DNA of 34,492 nt from Pseudomonadota bacterium (GCA_023434095.1 JAEYTJ010000207.1:1-34492), one strand, 5' to 3'; positions 25,888-33,532 are shown, counted from the stretch's first letter. Program-made: numbers and translations. Notes: generated by a model not told the origin, from the sequence alone.

Positions 25888-26404
25888 CGTGCAGTCCCCA
25901 TGCGCCCGGAAGTGCCGCACCCGCCCGGAAAGCGACGATGGCTCCCGGATGCTGGGGTCGGCGTTGATTGAGGACTGTTGCTTTGGCAGATCACTATGTC
26001 ACTTAGATAACATTTCGGACTGCGGCGACGCAGCGCCAGAGACGTCGCGCCATCGGGCGTCTCGGCAAAACGGAGGGTTTTGAGGGATCGTCGATGCGGC
26101 GCATCCTGCAAGGCTCGTAGCCGACGCCGCAGGCTGGAACCTCTCAGGCAAGCCCCTTCCGTTCGGTCCCATATTATTGATTTAAGTTAGTATTTTTACG
26201 TGAAGAGCGACAATTCCATGGACAATGACGCTACGTCAGAGAGACCTCACGCCGCAGCAATGGAACCCGGCGCACGTTCATACGCAGCGCGGCGGAAGCT
26301 GCCCGAAATCAGCGCGCTGGTACGCCGACCGCGCGACACACACCAAAATGTCTGACAAGCAACATTCTTGGCGACATTGTTGCGGGCCGAGGCACCGCCG
26401 CAGC
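25888..26404. other. Long intergenic region upstream of the autotransporter
   Basis: No coding frame is convincing in about 520 bases. It contains the autotransporter leader. At 25992-26012 there is a short stretch with two TCACT direct repeats (GATCACTATGTCACTTAGAT), a plausible activator site for that gene. At 26165-26205 there is a markedly AT-rich tract (ATATTATTGATTTAAGTTAG) that stands out from the surrounding GC-rich DNA. GAGACG and CGTCTC near 26040-26065 can form a loose hairpin. I cannot place a promoter with confidence. Confidence 0.4.
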
Positions 26405-26433
26405 AAAAAGGGCAGGGAAATCCCCCTGCCCTT
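26405..26433 (-). terminator. Intrinsic terminator for the small membrane-protein gene
   Basis: On the minus strand AAGGGCAGGG and CCCTGCCCTT form a perfect 10-bp stem with a 6-base loop, running into a T-run (complement of AAAAA at 26405-26409). It lies 39 bases after the stop of the gene at 26472-26738. This is the best canonical rho-independent terminator in the window. Confidence 0.85.
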
Positions 26434-26471
26434 CCGTTCGCTCAGTTGCGAGACCGGCTGACGCCGGCCGA

Positions 26472-26738
26472 TCACCAGCGGCTTTGATGGCGATCGCGCC
26501 CGATCAGATAGCCGACGACGACGCCCGCCAGCGCGGCCGTAACCATGCCGGGCAGCACGTCGATGCGGTTGGCGACCGCCGCATTCCCGGCGGCATAGAG
26601 CCCCGATGCCCGATCGGCGGCGTCGTGGACGCCTTCCCGAAGGGCCTCTCCGGCGGCAGACACGTTGCGGCCGGTCTCGCGCAGCAGCGCGTCCGCGCTG
26701 GAAGGAAGAGTCTCGTTGATTTTGTTGGCGTCGGCCAT
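26472..26738 (-). CDS. Small tail-anchored membrane protein, DUF883/ElaB-YqjD-like
   Basis: An 88-residue protein from ATG 26738 with AGGAG seven bases upstream (a GTG at 26756 is in frame). The first 60 residues are amphipathic, charged and alanine-rich (INETLPSSADALLRETGRNV, AGEALREGVHDAADRASGLY). They are followed by one C-terminal membrane helix, VTAALAGVVVGYLIGRDRH, a glycine-zipper anchor like that of ElaB/YqjD ribosome-associated membrane proteins. Similarity is by pattern only. A clear terminator follows. Such proteins are often stress or stationary-phase induced (family knowledge). It is probably unrelated to the catabolic gene upstream. Confidence 0.75.
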   Translation of the reverse strand: MADANKINETLPSSADALLRETGRNVSAAGEALREGVHDAADRASGLYAAGNAAVANRIDVLPGMVTAALAGVVVGYLIGRDRHQSRW

Positions 26739-26804
26739 GGGAATGCTCCTGCTCACATGAACTGCCGGAACAACGCCTGCCGCCGACGAGCGTTCCCGTC
26801 GACC

Positions 26805-27329
26805 TCACCCCCCGCGAACGACGAAAGGCGCGATGATCTGCTCCTCGCAATCCTCCGTGGTGCCGGCCTGCCAGGACTGCACGAAGAACCGGCCCGCTGC
26901 GCCTAGGCCGATGATCGGCGTGTGCCAGATTCCGCGCCGGTAGACCACGCCGCCACCGCGAAAATGAAACGCCCGCAGCGAGGCGGGGTCGGGGCGGCCC
27001 TTCCCGTCATCGAGCGCGACGGCGAGGACGAACTCTTCCGCATGCATCGCCACGATGGCCTGCTGCGAGAAGACATGACGCTCCATCATCCGAACCACCA
27101 GCGGCAGCGCCTGCGGTGCCGTCTCGAACACCGAAGCGATGAGCCGGCTTGCCGGCCGGGTGTCGGCATCGATGCGCGCAATGTCATAGCGCAGGGCGGT
27201 GCCGGCATTGACATGAACCGGATCGGCGGCACCTGCGCTGACGAGATGGCCGTAAGGACGGAAAAGGACCGGGGTGACCGCCTGGAGCCGCAGTTCCAGC
27301 CGCCCTTCAATATCGGTGTTCTCGCTCAA
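26805..27329 (-). CDS. allA: Ureidoglycolate lyase family protein (AllA-like)
   Basis: A 174-residue cupin-fold protein from a TTG at 27329 with GAGG five bases upstream; a TTG at 27377 would add 16 residues. Family motifs are LQAVTPVLFRPYGHLVSAG, LVVRMMERHVFSQQAIVAMHAEEFVLAVA and PDPASLRAFHFRGGGVVYRRGIWHTPII, with ED before the C-terminus (TEDCEEQ). AllA splits ureidoglycolate to glyoxylate and urea at the end of allantoin breakdown. No other allantoin gene (allantoicase, uricase) is seen, so this member may act on another ureido acid from the dihydropyrimidinase locus. It is divergent from the GntR gene, with operator-like repeats between. Confidence 0.85.
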   Translation of the reverse strand: MSENTDIEGRLELRLQAVTPVLFRPYGHLVSAGAADPVHVNAGTALRYDIARIDADTRPASRLIASVFETAPQALPLVVRMMERHVFSQQAIVAMHAEEFVLAVALDDGKGRPDPASLRAFHFRGGGVVYRRGIWHTPIIGLGAAGRFFVQSWQAGTTEDCEEQIIAPFVVRGG

Positions 27330-27348
27330 GCACGCCTCGTACCGTGGA

Positions 27349-27371
27349 CACTTGCGCTCGCCCGGCAAGTG
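27349..27371. promoter_or_regulatory. Inverted repeat in the allA-like leader
   Basis: CACTTGC (27349-27355) and GCAAGTG (27365-27371) are perfect 7-base arms with a 9-base spacer, 20 bases upstream of the TTG start at 27329. It may be an mRNA hairpin limiting translation or part of the promoter control. If the 27377 start were real, this repeat would be coding. Confidence 0.35.
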
Positions 27372-27417
27372 CGTCAATCGAACCTTCTCGGGGGCAGCGA
27401 AGTGACCAAAATTTAAA

Positions 27418-27430
27418 CTGGTCAGACCGG
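27418..27430. promoter_or_regulatory. Candidate GntR operator 1
   Basis: CTGGTCAGACCGG contains the dyad GGT-CAG-ACC, the form bound by FadR/VanR-type (FCD) GntR regulators (TGGT-N2-3-ACCA class). It lies just before the GntR start and within the divergent promoter of the allA-like gene. An exact 11-base copy of the core recurs at 27510. Confidence 0.65.
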
Positions 27431-27438
27431 CTCCAACG

Positions 27439-28236
27439 ATGCCATCCTCGCAGCGAGTGTCGGAATTTAGCCAGATGCGTAAAATGGTGCAAGGTAGCGA
27501 CGAGCATATTGGTCAGACCGATTCATCGGGCAAGAGGCGCCGGACGCCCGCCCCGACGGCAGCCCAGTTCGCCGTCAGCGCGCTGCAGAAGCTGATCAAG
27601 GAACGGCAACTGGAGCCGGGCGCGCCGCTGCCCCCGCAGCGCGATCTGGCGCGGGACTTCAACATCAGCCGCGCCACGCTGCGCGAGGCGCTGTCGATCC
27701 TCGCGACGATCGGGCTCATCTCCATCGAGCCGGGACGCGGCACCTTCGTGCGGGCCACCGCCGAGGGCGGGGAAACCGCGCCCGCCCCTTCCTGGCGCTT
27801 TGCCGCCCGCTATTCTCCGGCCGAGGTCTACCAGTTCCGCTACATCGCCGAGAGCCATGCCGCCAAGCTGGCGGCGATGACCCGCACCGAGGCGGAGATC
27901 GAGGAGCTGAAGGAGAACCTTCAGGCCTTCCGCGCCGCCGCCCAGGCGCAGGACTTCGCCGCCTTCGCGCAGATCGATTTCGAGTTTCACAAGCTGGTCA
28001 TGCGCTTCTCGCGCAACCGCCTGCTCGCCGACATGCACGACAATTTCGGCCGCGTGCTCTTGGAGAGTTCGCGGCTGCCGGTGCGGCGCGACAAGCTGTG
28101 GGAGCCGGTGATGGAGCATGAACGCGTCGTCGAGGCGTTGACCATGGGCGACCCGGAGGGCGCCGGCTACTATATGCGCCGCCATCTCAGCCGCACGGCG
28201 GACCGCGCGGGCATCACCCTGACCGAATTCGTCTGA
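27439..28236 (+). CDS. GntR family regulator with FCD ligand domain
   Basis: A 265-residue FadR-subfamily regulator. The winged-helix domain (about 40-110) reads ALQKLIKERQLEPGAPLPPQRDLARDFNISRATLREALSIL. The FCD domain (about 125-255) has FRYIAESHAAKLAAM, DFEFHKLVMRFSRNR and HERVVEALTMGD with metal-type His/Asp residues. No start has a good ribosome site: ATGs at 27439, 27475 and 27484 are possible, and the first is kept. Nothing in frame can start after the second operator copy at 27510, so that copy must lie inside the coding region. The likely inducer is an organic acid from the locus (family inference). Confidence 0.9.
   Translation: MPSSQRVSEFSQMRKMVQGSDEHIGQTDSSGKRRRTPAPTAAQFAVSALQKLIKERQLEPGAPLPPQRDLARDFNISRATLREALSILATIGLISIEPGRGTFVRATAEGGETAPAPSWRFAARYSPAEVYQFRYIAESHAAKLAAMTRTEAEIEELKENLQAFRAAAQAQDFAAFAQIDFEFHKLVMRFSRNRLLADMHDNFGRVLLESSRLPVRRDKLWEPVMEHERVVEALTMGDPEGAGYYMRRHLSRTADRAGITLTEFV
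27509..27521. promoter_or_regulatory. Candidate GntR operator 2, inside the regulator's coding start
   Basis: TTGGTCAGACCGA repeats the core TGGTCAGACCG of operator 1 exactly, 91 bases away, close to an even number of helical turns (about 8.7). Two identical GntR-type sites in the first 25 codons and upstream gap suggest autoregulation, possibly by looping. Confidence 0.6.
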
Positions 28237-28287
28237 GCTTTGGGCGCCGCGGCCCCCACCGCGGCACGAACAGCGAAAGGAACGCGC

Positions 28288-29187
28288 ATGGCCAAGGAAA
28301 TCTTCGTCTCCTACGGCATCGACGTCGACGCGGTAGCGGGCTGGCTCGGCTCCTATGGCGGCGAGGACAGCCCCTGCGACATTTCCCGCGGCGCCTTCGC
28401 CGGCAGGGTCGGCAGCCCGCGCCTGCTGCGGCTGTTCGAGAAATGGGGCATCAAGACCACCTGGTTCATCCCGGGCCATTCCATCGAGAGCTTCAGGGCG
28501 GAGATGCAGGCGGTGGCCGATGCCGGGCATGAGATCGGCATGCACGGCTACAGCCACGAGAACCCCATCGCCATGACTCCGGAGCAGGAGGAGGCGATCT
28601 TCGACAAATGCGTCGAGCTCATCACCCAGCTCGCCGGCAAGCCGCCGCGCGGCTATGTGGCGCCGTGGTGGGAGTTCGGCTCCAAGACCAACGAACTGCT
28701 GAAGCAGAAGGGCATCAAGTACGACCACTCGCTGATGCACAACGACCATCACCCCTATTATGTGACGGTCGGCGACAGCTGGACCAAGATCGACTATTCG
28801 CAGCACCCCTCCGCCTGGATGAAGCCCTATGCGCAGGGCGAGGAAACCGACCTCATCGAAATCCCGGCCTCCTGGCATCTCGACGATCTGCCGCCGATGA
28901 TGTTCATCAAGGCGGCGCCGAACAGCCACGGCTTCGTCTCGCCGCGCGACATCGAGGACACGTGGCGCGACCAGTTCGACTGGGTCTACGAGAATTACGA
29001 CTACGCCGTCTTCCCGATCACCATCCACCCCGACGTGTCGGGCCGCCCGCACGTGCTGAAGATGCACGAGCGGCTGTTCGACTACATCAAGGGCCATGAG
29101 GGCGTGAAGTTCGTCACCATGGAGGAGATCGCCGACGATTTCGCCCGGCGCTTTCCGCGCAGCGGCACCGCCCGCCCGAAGCCCTGA
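28288..29187 (+). CDS. CE4-fold metal hydrolase of the PgdA/cyclic-imidase type
   Basis: A 299-residue polysaccharide-deacetylase-superfamily protein with AAAGGAA before ATG 28288. It closely follows the Helicobacter PgdA pattern: IFVSYGIDVDAVAGWLGSYG with metal/catalytic Asp12 and Asp14, GHEIGMHGYSHENPIAM with His86 and His90, then GYVAPWWEF, YDHSLMHND and TIHPDVSGRP. From memory, relatives include peptidoglycan deacetylase, cyclic imide hydrolase and, more distantly, PuuE allantoinase. Lack of a signal peptide and the neighbouring dihydropyrimidinase favour a cytoplasmic cyclic imide/ureide hydrolase over a cell-wall enzyme (inference). It lies 51 bp after the GntR gene in the same operon. 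Confidence 0.88.
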   Translation: MAKEIFVSYGIDVDAVAGWLGSYGGEDSPCDISRGAFAGRVGSPRLLRLFEKWGIKTTWFIPGHSIESFRAEMQAVADAGHEIGMHGYSHENPIAMTPEQEEAIFDKCVELITQLAGKPPRGYVAPWWEFGSKTNELLKQKGIKYDHSLMHNDHHPYYVTVGDSWTKIDYSQHPSAWMKPYAQGEETDLIEIPASWHLDDLPPMMFIKAAPNSHGFVSPRDIEDTWRDQFDWVYENYDYAVFPITIHPDVSGRPHVLKMHERLFDYIKGHEGVKFVTMEEIADDFARRFPRSGTARPKP

Positions 29188-29196
29188 GGCGCGGCC

Positions 29197-29496
29197 ATGT
29201 GCGGGCTTTGCGGCGCCTTCGCCGGCAGCGACCACTGGACCGCCGGCACAGGAAGCGCCGGCGGTACGCCGACGGCGGAGCGCCGCGCACGGGCAGCGGC
29301 GGCCAACGAGGTGCTGCAGCTCTACGGGCTGCGGCTCGACGAGTGGGCGGGGCGCTTCACCCTGCGCTCGCGCACCGGCAGCATGGCCGTGGTCGAGCAT
29401 TTCGGCACCCTGTGGCCGGCGGCCGAGAAGCTCGCCGGCCGGCCGTGCGACCCGCTCGACCCGGCGGTGATCGCGCGCATCGAGCGAGGCGGATGA
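29197..29496 (+). CDS. Small conserved-looking protein with N-terminal MCGLCG motif (99 aa)
   Basis: Starts 10 bp after the CE4 hydrolase and ends overlapping the CobW start by four bases (ATGA), so it is translationally coupled to the GTPase. The protein opens MCGLCGAFAGSDHW, then has a charged helix (TAERRARAAAANEVLQLYGL) and GRFTLRSRTGSMAVVEHFGTLWPAAEKLAG. The CxxC at 2-5 could bind zinc or other metal. The MCG opening also recalls N-terminal-nucleophile amidotransferases, but nothing else of that fold is present. I do not recognise a named family. Context suggests a partner of the CobW chaperone or of the metal hydrolases. Confidence 0.78.
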   Translation: MCGLCGAFAGSDHWTAGTGSAGGTPTAERRARAAAANEVLQLYGLRLDEWAGRFTLRSRTGSMAVVEHFGTLWPAAEKLAGRPCDPLDPAVIARIERGG

Positions 29497-30545
29497 GCAC
29501 GCCGCCCGCCCCCGCCGGGAAGCTGCCGGTGCATGTGCTCACCGGCTTTCTCGGCGCGGGCAAGACCTCGCTGCTGCGCCGGCTGCTCGCCTCGCCGGCC
29601 CTCGCCGATACCGCCGTGCTGATCAACGAGTTCGGCGAGGTGGGGCTCGACCATCTGCTGGTCGAGACGGTGGACGAGGACGTCGTGCTGCTGAAGAGCG
29701 GCTGCGTCTGCTGCACGGTGCGCACCGACCTCAAGGATGGTCTCGTCCAGCTGATGGAGCGCCGCCGGAACGGTTCGCTGCCCGCCTTCGGGCGGGTGGT
29801 GCTGGAAACCACGGGCATCGCCGATCCCGGCCCCATCGTCGCCACGCTGACCGCCGACCCGATGCTGCGCCATCAGTTCCGCCTCGGCGGCATCGTCACC
29901 GTCGTCGACGTGCCGAACGGCGCGTCCAATCTTGCCGCCTTCCCGGAATCGCTGCGGCAGGTCGCGGCGGCAGACCGGCTGGCGATCAGCAAGGGCGACC
30001 TCGCCACCGCCGCCGAGACGGCCGCTCTCGAAGCGCACCTCGAAGCCCTCAATCCCAGCGCGGCCCGGATCGCGCTGCGGCCGGACGAGGAGCCCGACAG
30101 CGCGCTGCTGCTGGGCGATCCGGCCGATGACGCGCACCGGGCCGCCGAGGTCCGGCGCTGGATCGCGTCGGCGCGCGAACGGCAAAGCGGGTGGCGCTTT
30201 CACGGCCATGCGGCGCACGAGGCCGGCCGGCACGGCGATATCCGGACCTTCGTCATCCGCGCCGAGGCACCGCTGGCCTGGCCGCGCTTCGCGCTCTGGC
30301 TCTCCATGCTGCTGAACCGCCATGGCGGCGAGATCCTGCGACTCAAGGGCCTGCTGTCGATCGAGAACGTCGCCGAGCCCGTGGTCATTCAGGGCGTGCA
30401 GCACCTCGTCCATGCCCCCGAGCATCTGAAGGCGTGGCCCGACGGCGTCTCCGGCACGCAGATCGTGATGATCGCGCGCGGCCTAGATCCGGCGCTGGTG
30501 CAGCGCTCCTTCGACGCCTTCACCGGCGCCGGATTGGCTCAGTAG
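29493..30545 (+). CDS. CobW/COG0523 family G3E GTPase, probable metal chaperone
   Basis: A 350-residue cytoplasmic GTPase. Walker A GFLGAGKTS is at 18-26, switch region LINEFGEVGLDH follows, and the metal-binding CxCC motif (SGCVCCTVR, cysteines 71, 73, 74) is intact. LETTGIADPGPI is the G3 region, and the G4 motif is SKGD instead of NKxD, common in the family. The C-terminal CobW_C domain has FHGHAAHEAGRHGDIRTFVI. Such proteins deliver zinc or other metal to client enzymes. The clients here would be the CE4 hydrolase and dihydropyrimidinase, not cobalamin synthesis (inference from locus). The stop overlaps the convergent SDR stop. Confidence 0.92.
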   Translation: MSTPPAPAGKLPVHVLTGFLGAGKTSLLRRLLASPALADTAVLINEFGEVGLDHLLVETVDEDVVLLKSGCVCCTVRTDLKDGLVQLMERRRNGSLPAFGRVVLETTGIADPGPIVATLTADPMLRHQFRLGGIVTVVDVPNGASNLAAFPESLRQVAAADRLAISKGDLATAAETAALEAHLEALNPSAARIALRPDEEPDSALLLGDPADDAHRAAEVRRWIASARERQSGWRFHGHAAHEAGRHGDIRTFVIRAEAPLAWPRFALWLSMLLNRHGGEILRLKGLLSIENVAEPVVIQGVQHLVHAPEHLKAWPDGVSGTQIVMIARGLDPALVQRSFDAFTGAGLAQ

Positions 30546-31300
30546 CGCCCGACCAGCAGCCCGCCATCCACCGCGATCACCTGCCCGGTCATGTAGCGCG
30601 CCGCCGGCGAGGCGAGGAACAGGATGACGTCGGCGATGTCCTCGGGCTCGCCGACCCGTCCGAGCGGAATGAAGGAAGCCGCCTGCTCCAGCCCCTCGGG
30701 GCCAAGCGAATGCTCCCGCGAGAGCGCCTGCGCGGTCCGGATATAGCCCGGCGCGACGCCGTTGACGGTGATACCGTCGCCCGCCAGTTCCACCGCCAGC
30801 CCGCGCACCAGCCCGACGACGCCGGCCTTGGCGGCGGAGTAGTGCACATGCTCGTCCCAGCCATAGGCGACGCCCATGATGGAGGAGAGCGCCACCACCG
30901 TGCCGGCCTTGCGCGCCCGCATGCCGGGAGCAGCGGCGCGCACGAGCCGCATGATGCCCTTCAGGTCGACGTCGAAGGTGCGGTCCCACGCCTCGTCGCT
31001 CATCGCGTCGAGCGGCACCTTTTTGGCGATGCCGGCATTGGCGACGAGCGCGTCGATGCGCCCGTGGCGCGCCTCCACATCCGCGACCAGCACGTCGGTC
31101 GCCGATGTGGACGTGACGTCGAGCGGCGCGAACTCCGCCCGGCCGCCGGTCTCGAGAATGGCGCGGGCGACGTCACGCCCCTCGGCCTCCAGCACATCGG
31201 TGACGACGACGTGATAGCCGGCGCGGGCGAAAGCCAGCGAGGTCGCCCGGCCGATGCCGATGCCCGCCCCGGTGACGATGACGACCGGCGAGCCGCTCAT
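30539..31300 (-). CDS. SDR family oxidoreductase
   Basis: A 253-residue classical short-chain dehydrogenase/reductase. The cofactor motif TGAGIGIG is at 10-17, NAG at 88-90, the catalytic Ser near 139-140, Tyr154 and Lys158 in HYSAAKAG, and GRVGEPEDIADVILFLASPAA is near the C-terminus. Asp at the end of the second strand (VVVTD) suggests NAD(H) preference. Start ATG 31300 overlaps the dihydropyrimidinase stop by four bases (ATGA), so the two are translationally coupled. Its 3' end overlaps the opposing CobW gene by seven bases. It likely oxidises or reduces an intermediate released by the hydrolases; substrate unknown. Confidence 0.93.
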   Translation of the reverse strand: MSGSPVVIVTGAGIGIGRATSLAFARAGYHVVVTDVLEAEGRDVARAILETGGRAEFAPLDVTSTSATDVLVADVEARHGRIDALVANAGIAKKVPLDAMSDEAWDRTFDVDLKGIMRLVRAAAPGMRARKAGTVVALSSIMGVAYGWDEHVHYSAAKAGVVGLVRGLAVELAGDGITVNGVAPGYIRTAQALSREHSLGPEGLEQAASFIPLGRVGEPEDIADVILFLASPAARYMTGQVIAVDGGLLVGRY

Positions 31301-32727
31301 GACGTGCCCCCGGTCGGCACGGCATAGGGGGAGAGCTCGCGCTTGAGGAAGCCGCCATCGCCGGGCGCGCCGACGATGCGCCCGTCTTCCGCCATCACCT
31401 TGCCGCGCAGCAGCGTCATGACCGGCCAGCCGGTGACCGCCATGCCCTCGAAGGGCGTGTAGTCGGCTCCGTGATGCATCAGCTCCTGCCGGATGGTCTC
31501 CTTGCGGTTGGGGTCCCACAGCACGATGTCGGCGTCGAAGCCGGGCGCGATGGAGCCCTTCCTTGGATAGAGGCCGTACATCTTGGCGTGGTTGGTGGAG
31601 GTGAGCGCCACGAACTCGTTGAGCGTGATGCGCCCTTCCACCACGCCCTTGGAGAACAGGATCTGCAGGCGGGTCTCGACACCGGGAATGCCGTTCGGCA
31701 CCCAGCGGAACGAGGTGCGCGCCTTCGGGTTCAGCTTGCCCATCTCGCCCTCGTAGAAGAAGGCGCAGTGGTCAGAGGAGAAGGTCTGGAACACGCCGGT
31801 GCGGATGCCCTCCCAGATGGCGTCCCAGCTGGCATGGTCGCGCGGCGGCGGCGAGCAGACATATTTGCCGCCGCTCTCATCCATGTTGAGGCCCTTCATG
31901 TCTTCGGCGGTCAGCGCGATGTATTGCGGGCAGGTCTCGCCATAGACCTTGAGCCCCTTCTGCTGCGCCCAGCGGATCTGCTCCATCGGCTCGCGCCCGG
32001 AAACGTGCACCACTATGATCGGCACGTCGGTCAGCTCGGCATGGCTGATGGCGCGGTGCGTCGCCTCGCGCTCCACCGATTGAGGGCGGGAGGTGCCGTG
32101 ATAATAGGGCGCCGTCTTGCCAGCCGCCTCCAGCTTCTGGGTCATGAAGCGGATGGCGTCATAGCCCTCGCAATGGACCATGACCAGCGCGCCGCAGCCG
32201 CGCGCGCAGTCGAACACTTCCAAGAGCTGGCGGTCGTTCAGCACCAGGTCGTCATAGGTCATGAACACCTTGAACGAGGTGTAGCCATCGCCCACCAGCG
32301 CCGGCAGTTCCTGCCCCAGCACGCTGGGCGACGGATCGGAAATGATGAGGTGGAAGCCGTAGTCGCAATAGCATTTGCCCTCGGCCTCCTGGTGATAGTC
32401 CATCACGCTCTGGCGCAGGCTCGCCCCGCGCGGCTGCAGCGCGAAGGGCAGCACCGTGGTGTTGCCGCCGGCGATAGCCGAGCGGGTGCCGCTCTCGAAA
32501 TCGTCCGCCATGGCCGGGCCGCCGAAGGCCGGCTGGGCGAGGTGCACATGGCTGTCGATGCCGCCGGGCATGACCAGCAGGCCCGAGGCGTCGATCACCT
32601 TCGCCCCGTCCGTCAGTCTTTCCGCTACCGCCACGATGCGCCCGTCGCGGATGCCGACATCGGCGCGCACCGTGTCCGAGGCGGTGACGACGGTGCCGCC
32701 GCGGATGACCGTATCGAATTCGCTCAT
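31297..32727 (-). CDS. hydA: Dihydropyrimidinase / D-hydantoinase
   Basis: A 476-residue amidohydrolase opening six-membered dihydropyrimidines or five-membered hydantoins to N-carbamoyl amino acids. The two-metal centre is complete: His60 and His62 (DSHVHLAQP), Lys153 for carboxylation (SFKVFMTYD), His185 (MVHCEG), His241 (VVHVSGREP) and Asp319 (SSDHCAF). KYVCSPPPRD is the substrate-site loop of the family, and YGLYPRKGSIAPGFDADIVLWDP the C-terminal beta-sandwich. ATG 32727 has GAGG upstream. It is in operon with three dehydrogenase-type genes. No N-carbamoyl amidohydrolase is in the window, so the next ring-opened step is elsewhere or done by another enzyme. Confidence 0.95.
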   Translation of the reverse strand: MSEFDTVIRGGTVVTASDTVRADVGIRDGRIVAVAERLTDGAKVIDASGLLVMPGGIDSHVHLAQPAFGGPAMADDFESGTRSAIAGGNTTVLPFALQPRGASLRQSVMDYHQEAEGKCYCDYGFHLIISDPSPSVLGQELPALVGDGYTSFKVFMTYDDLVLNDRQLLEVFDCARGCGALVMVHCEGYDAIRFMTQKLEAAGKTAPYYHGTSRPQSVEREATHRAISHAELTDVPIIVVHVSGREPMEQIRWAQQKGLKVYGETCPQYIALTAEDMKGLNMDESGGKYVCSPPPRDHASWDAIWEGIRTGVFQTFSSDHCAFFYEGEMGKLNPKARTSFRWVPNGIPGVETRLQILFSKGVVEGRITLNEFVALTSTNHAKMYGLYPRKGSIAPGFDADIVLWDPNRKETIRQELMHHGADYTPFEGMAVTGWPVMTLLRGKVMAEDGRIVGAPGDGGFLKRELSPYAVPTGGTS

Positions 32728-32764
32728 GGGCGCCTCGCTGGATGCGTCGGGGATAGAAGCGGGA

Positions 32765-33520
32765 TCAAAGCATGATGTCGCCGCCATTGGGCGACAGTGT
32801 CTGGCCGACATAGAAGGCGCCGGCCGCGGAGGCGAGCATCAGGATGGTGGGGGCGATTTCCGACACCTGGCCGAAGCGGCCGAGCGGAATTTCGGTGAGC
32901 TTGCGGGCGCGCCATTCATCGGTCAGCCCGCCCAGCAGTACGGTCTCGGTGGCGCCGGGGGCGATGGCGTTGACCGTCACCCCATGCGGCGCGCCCTCAT
33001 AGGCAAGCGCGCGGGTGAAGCCGACGATGCCGGCCTTGGCGGCGCAGTAATGGGCGAGCGCCGGGGCGCCGCGATAGGCGAGTTGCGAGGCGCAATTGAT
33101 CACCCGCCCATAGCCGCGCGCCAGCATGGCGGGAAAGAATTGCCGCGTGACGAGGAAATGCCCGCGCAGATGCACGCCGATCATCCGGTCCCACTCCTCG
33201 ATGGAGAGGTCGACGAAGGCCTTGTCGCCGCCGATGCCGGCCATGTTGACGAGAATGTCGACCTGCCCGAGCCTCTCCTTCGCCCAGCCGGCCATGGCCT
33301 CCACCGCTGCCGCGTCGGCGACGTCGCACTCGGTGCCGAAGACGCGATGGCCCGCCTCGTTCAGCCGGGTTTGCAGCGCGTCGGCATTGGCGCCGTCGCC
33401 GGCATGGCAGAAGGCGATTTCGGCGCCGTAGCGGGCGAACAGTTCCACCACTTCGCCGCCAATGCCGCGGCTACCGCCGGTGACGAGGGCCTTGCGGCCG
33501 TGAAGCGAGAATTCCTGCAT
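32765..33520 (-). CDS. SDR family oxidoreductase
   Basis: A 251-residue classical SDR: TGGSRGIGGE at 14-23 for cofactor, NMAGIGG at 92-98, Ser145, Tyr158 and Lys162 in HYCAAKAG, and a C-terminal GRFGQVSEIAPTILMLASAAG. The AFCHAGDGA segment after the second strand lacks the acidic NAD marker, so cofactor preference is open. It is a paralogue of the other SDR gene in the operon but clearly diverged. GAGGA lies before ATG 33520; the gene is 12 bp after the epimerase-like gene and 37 bp before hydA. Substrate unknown. Confidence 0.93.
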   Translation of the reverse strand: MQEFSLHGRKALVTGGSRGIGGEVVELFARYGAEIAFCHAGDGANADALQTRLNEAGHRVFGTECDVADAAAVEAMAGWAKERLGQVDILVNMAGIGGDKAFVDLSIEEWDRMIGVHLRGHFLVTRQFFPAMLARGYGRVINCASQLAYRGAPALAHYCAAKAGIVGFTRALAYEGAPHGVTVNAIAPGATETVLLGGLTDEWRARKLTEIPLGRFGQVSEIAPTILMLASAAGAFYVGQTLSPNGGDIML

Positions 33521-33532
33521 GGGTCAAAGTCC

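Noticed and set aside
22501..25971. Open frame of 1156 codons on the plus strand
   Set aside because: It is the complete antisense shadow of the autotransporter; its translation is rich in G, A, R, V and D with no recognisable motif, as expected from third-position GC bias.
28288..29187. Reading the CE4 protein as a true cell-wall peptidoglycan deacetylase
   Set aside because: No signal peptide or membrane anchor is seen, and its operon partners are catabolic; kept only as a family relationship.
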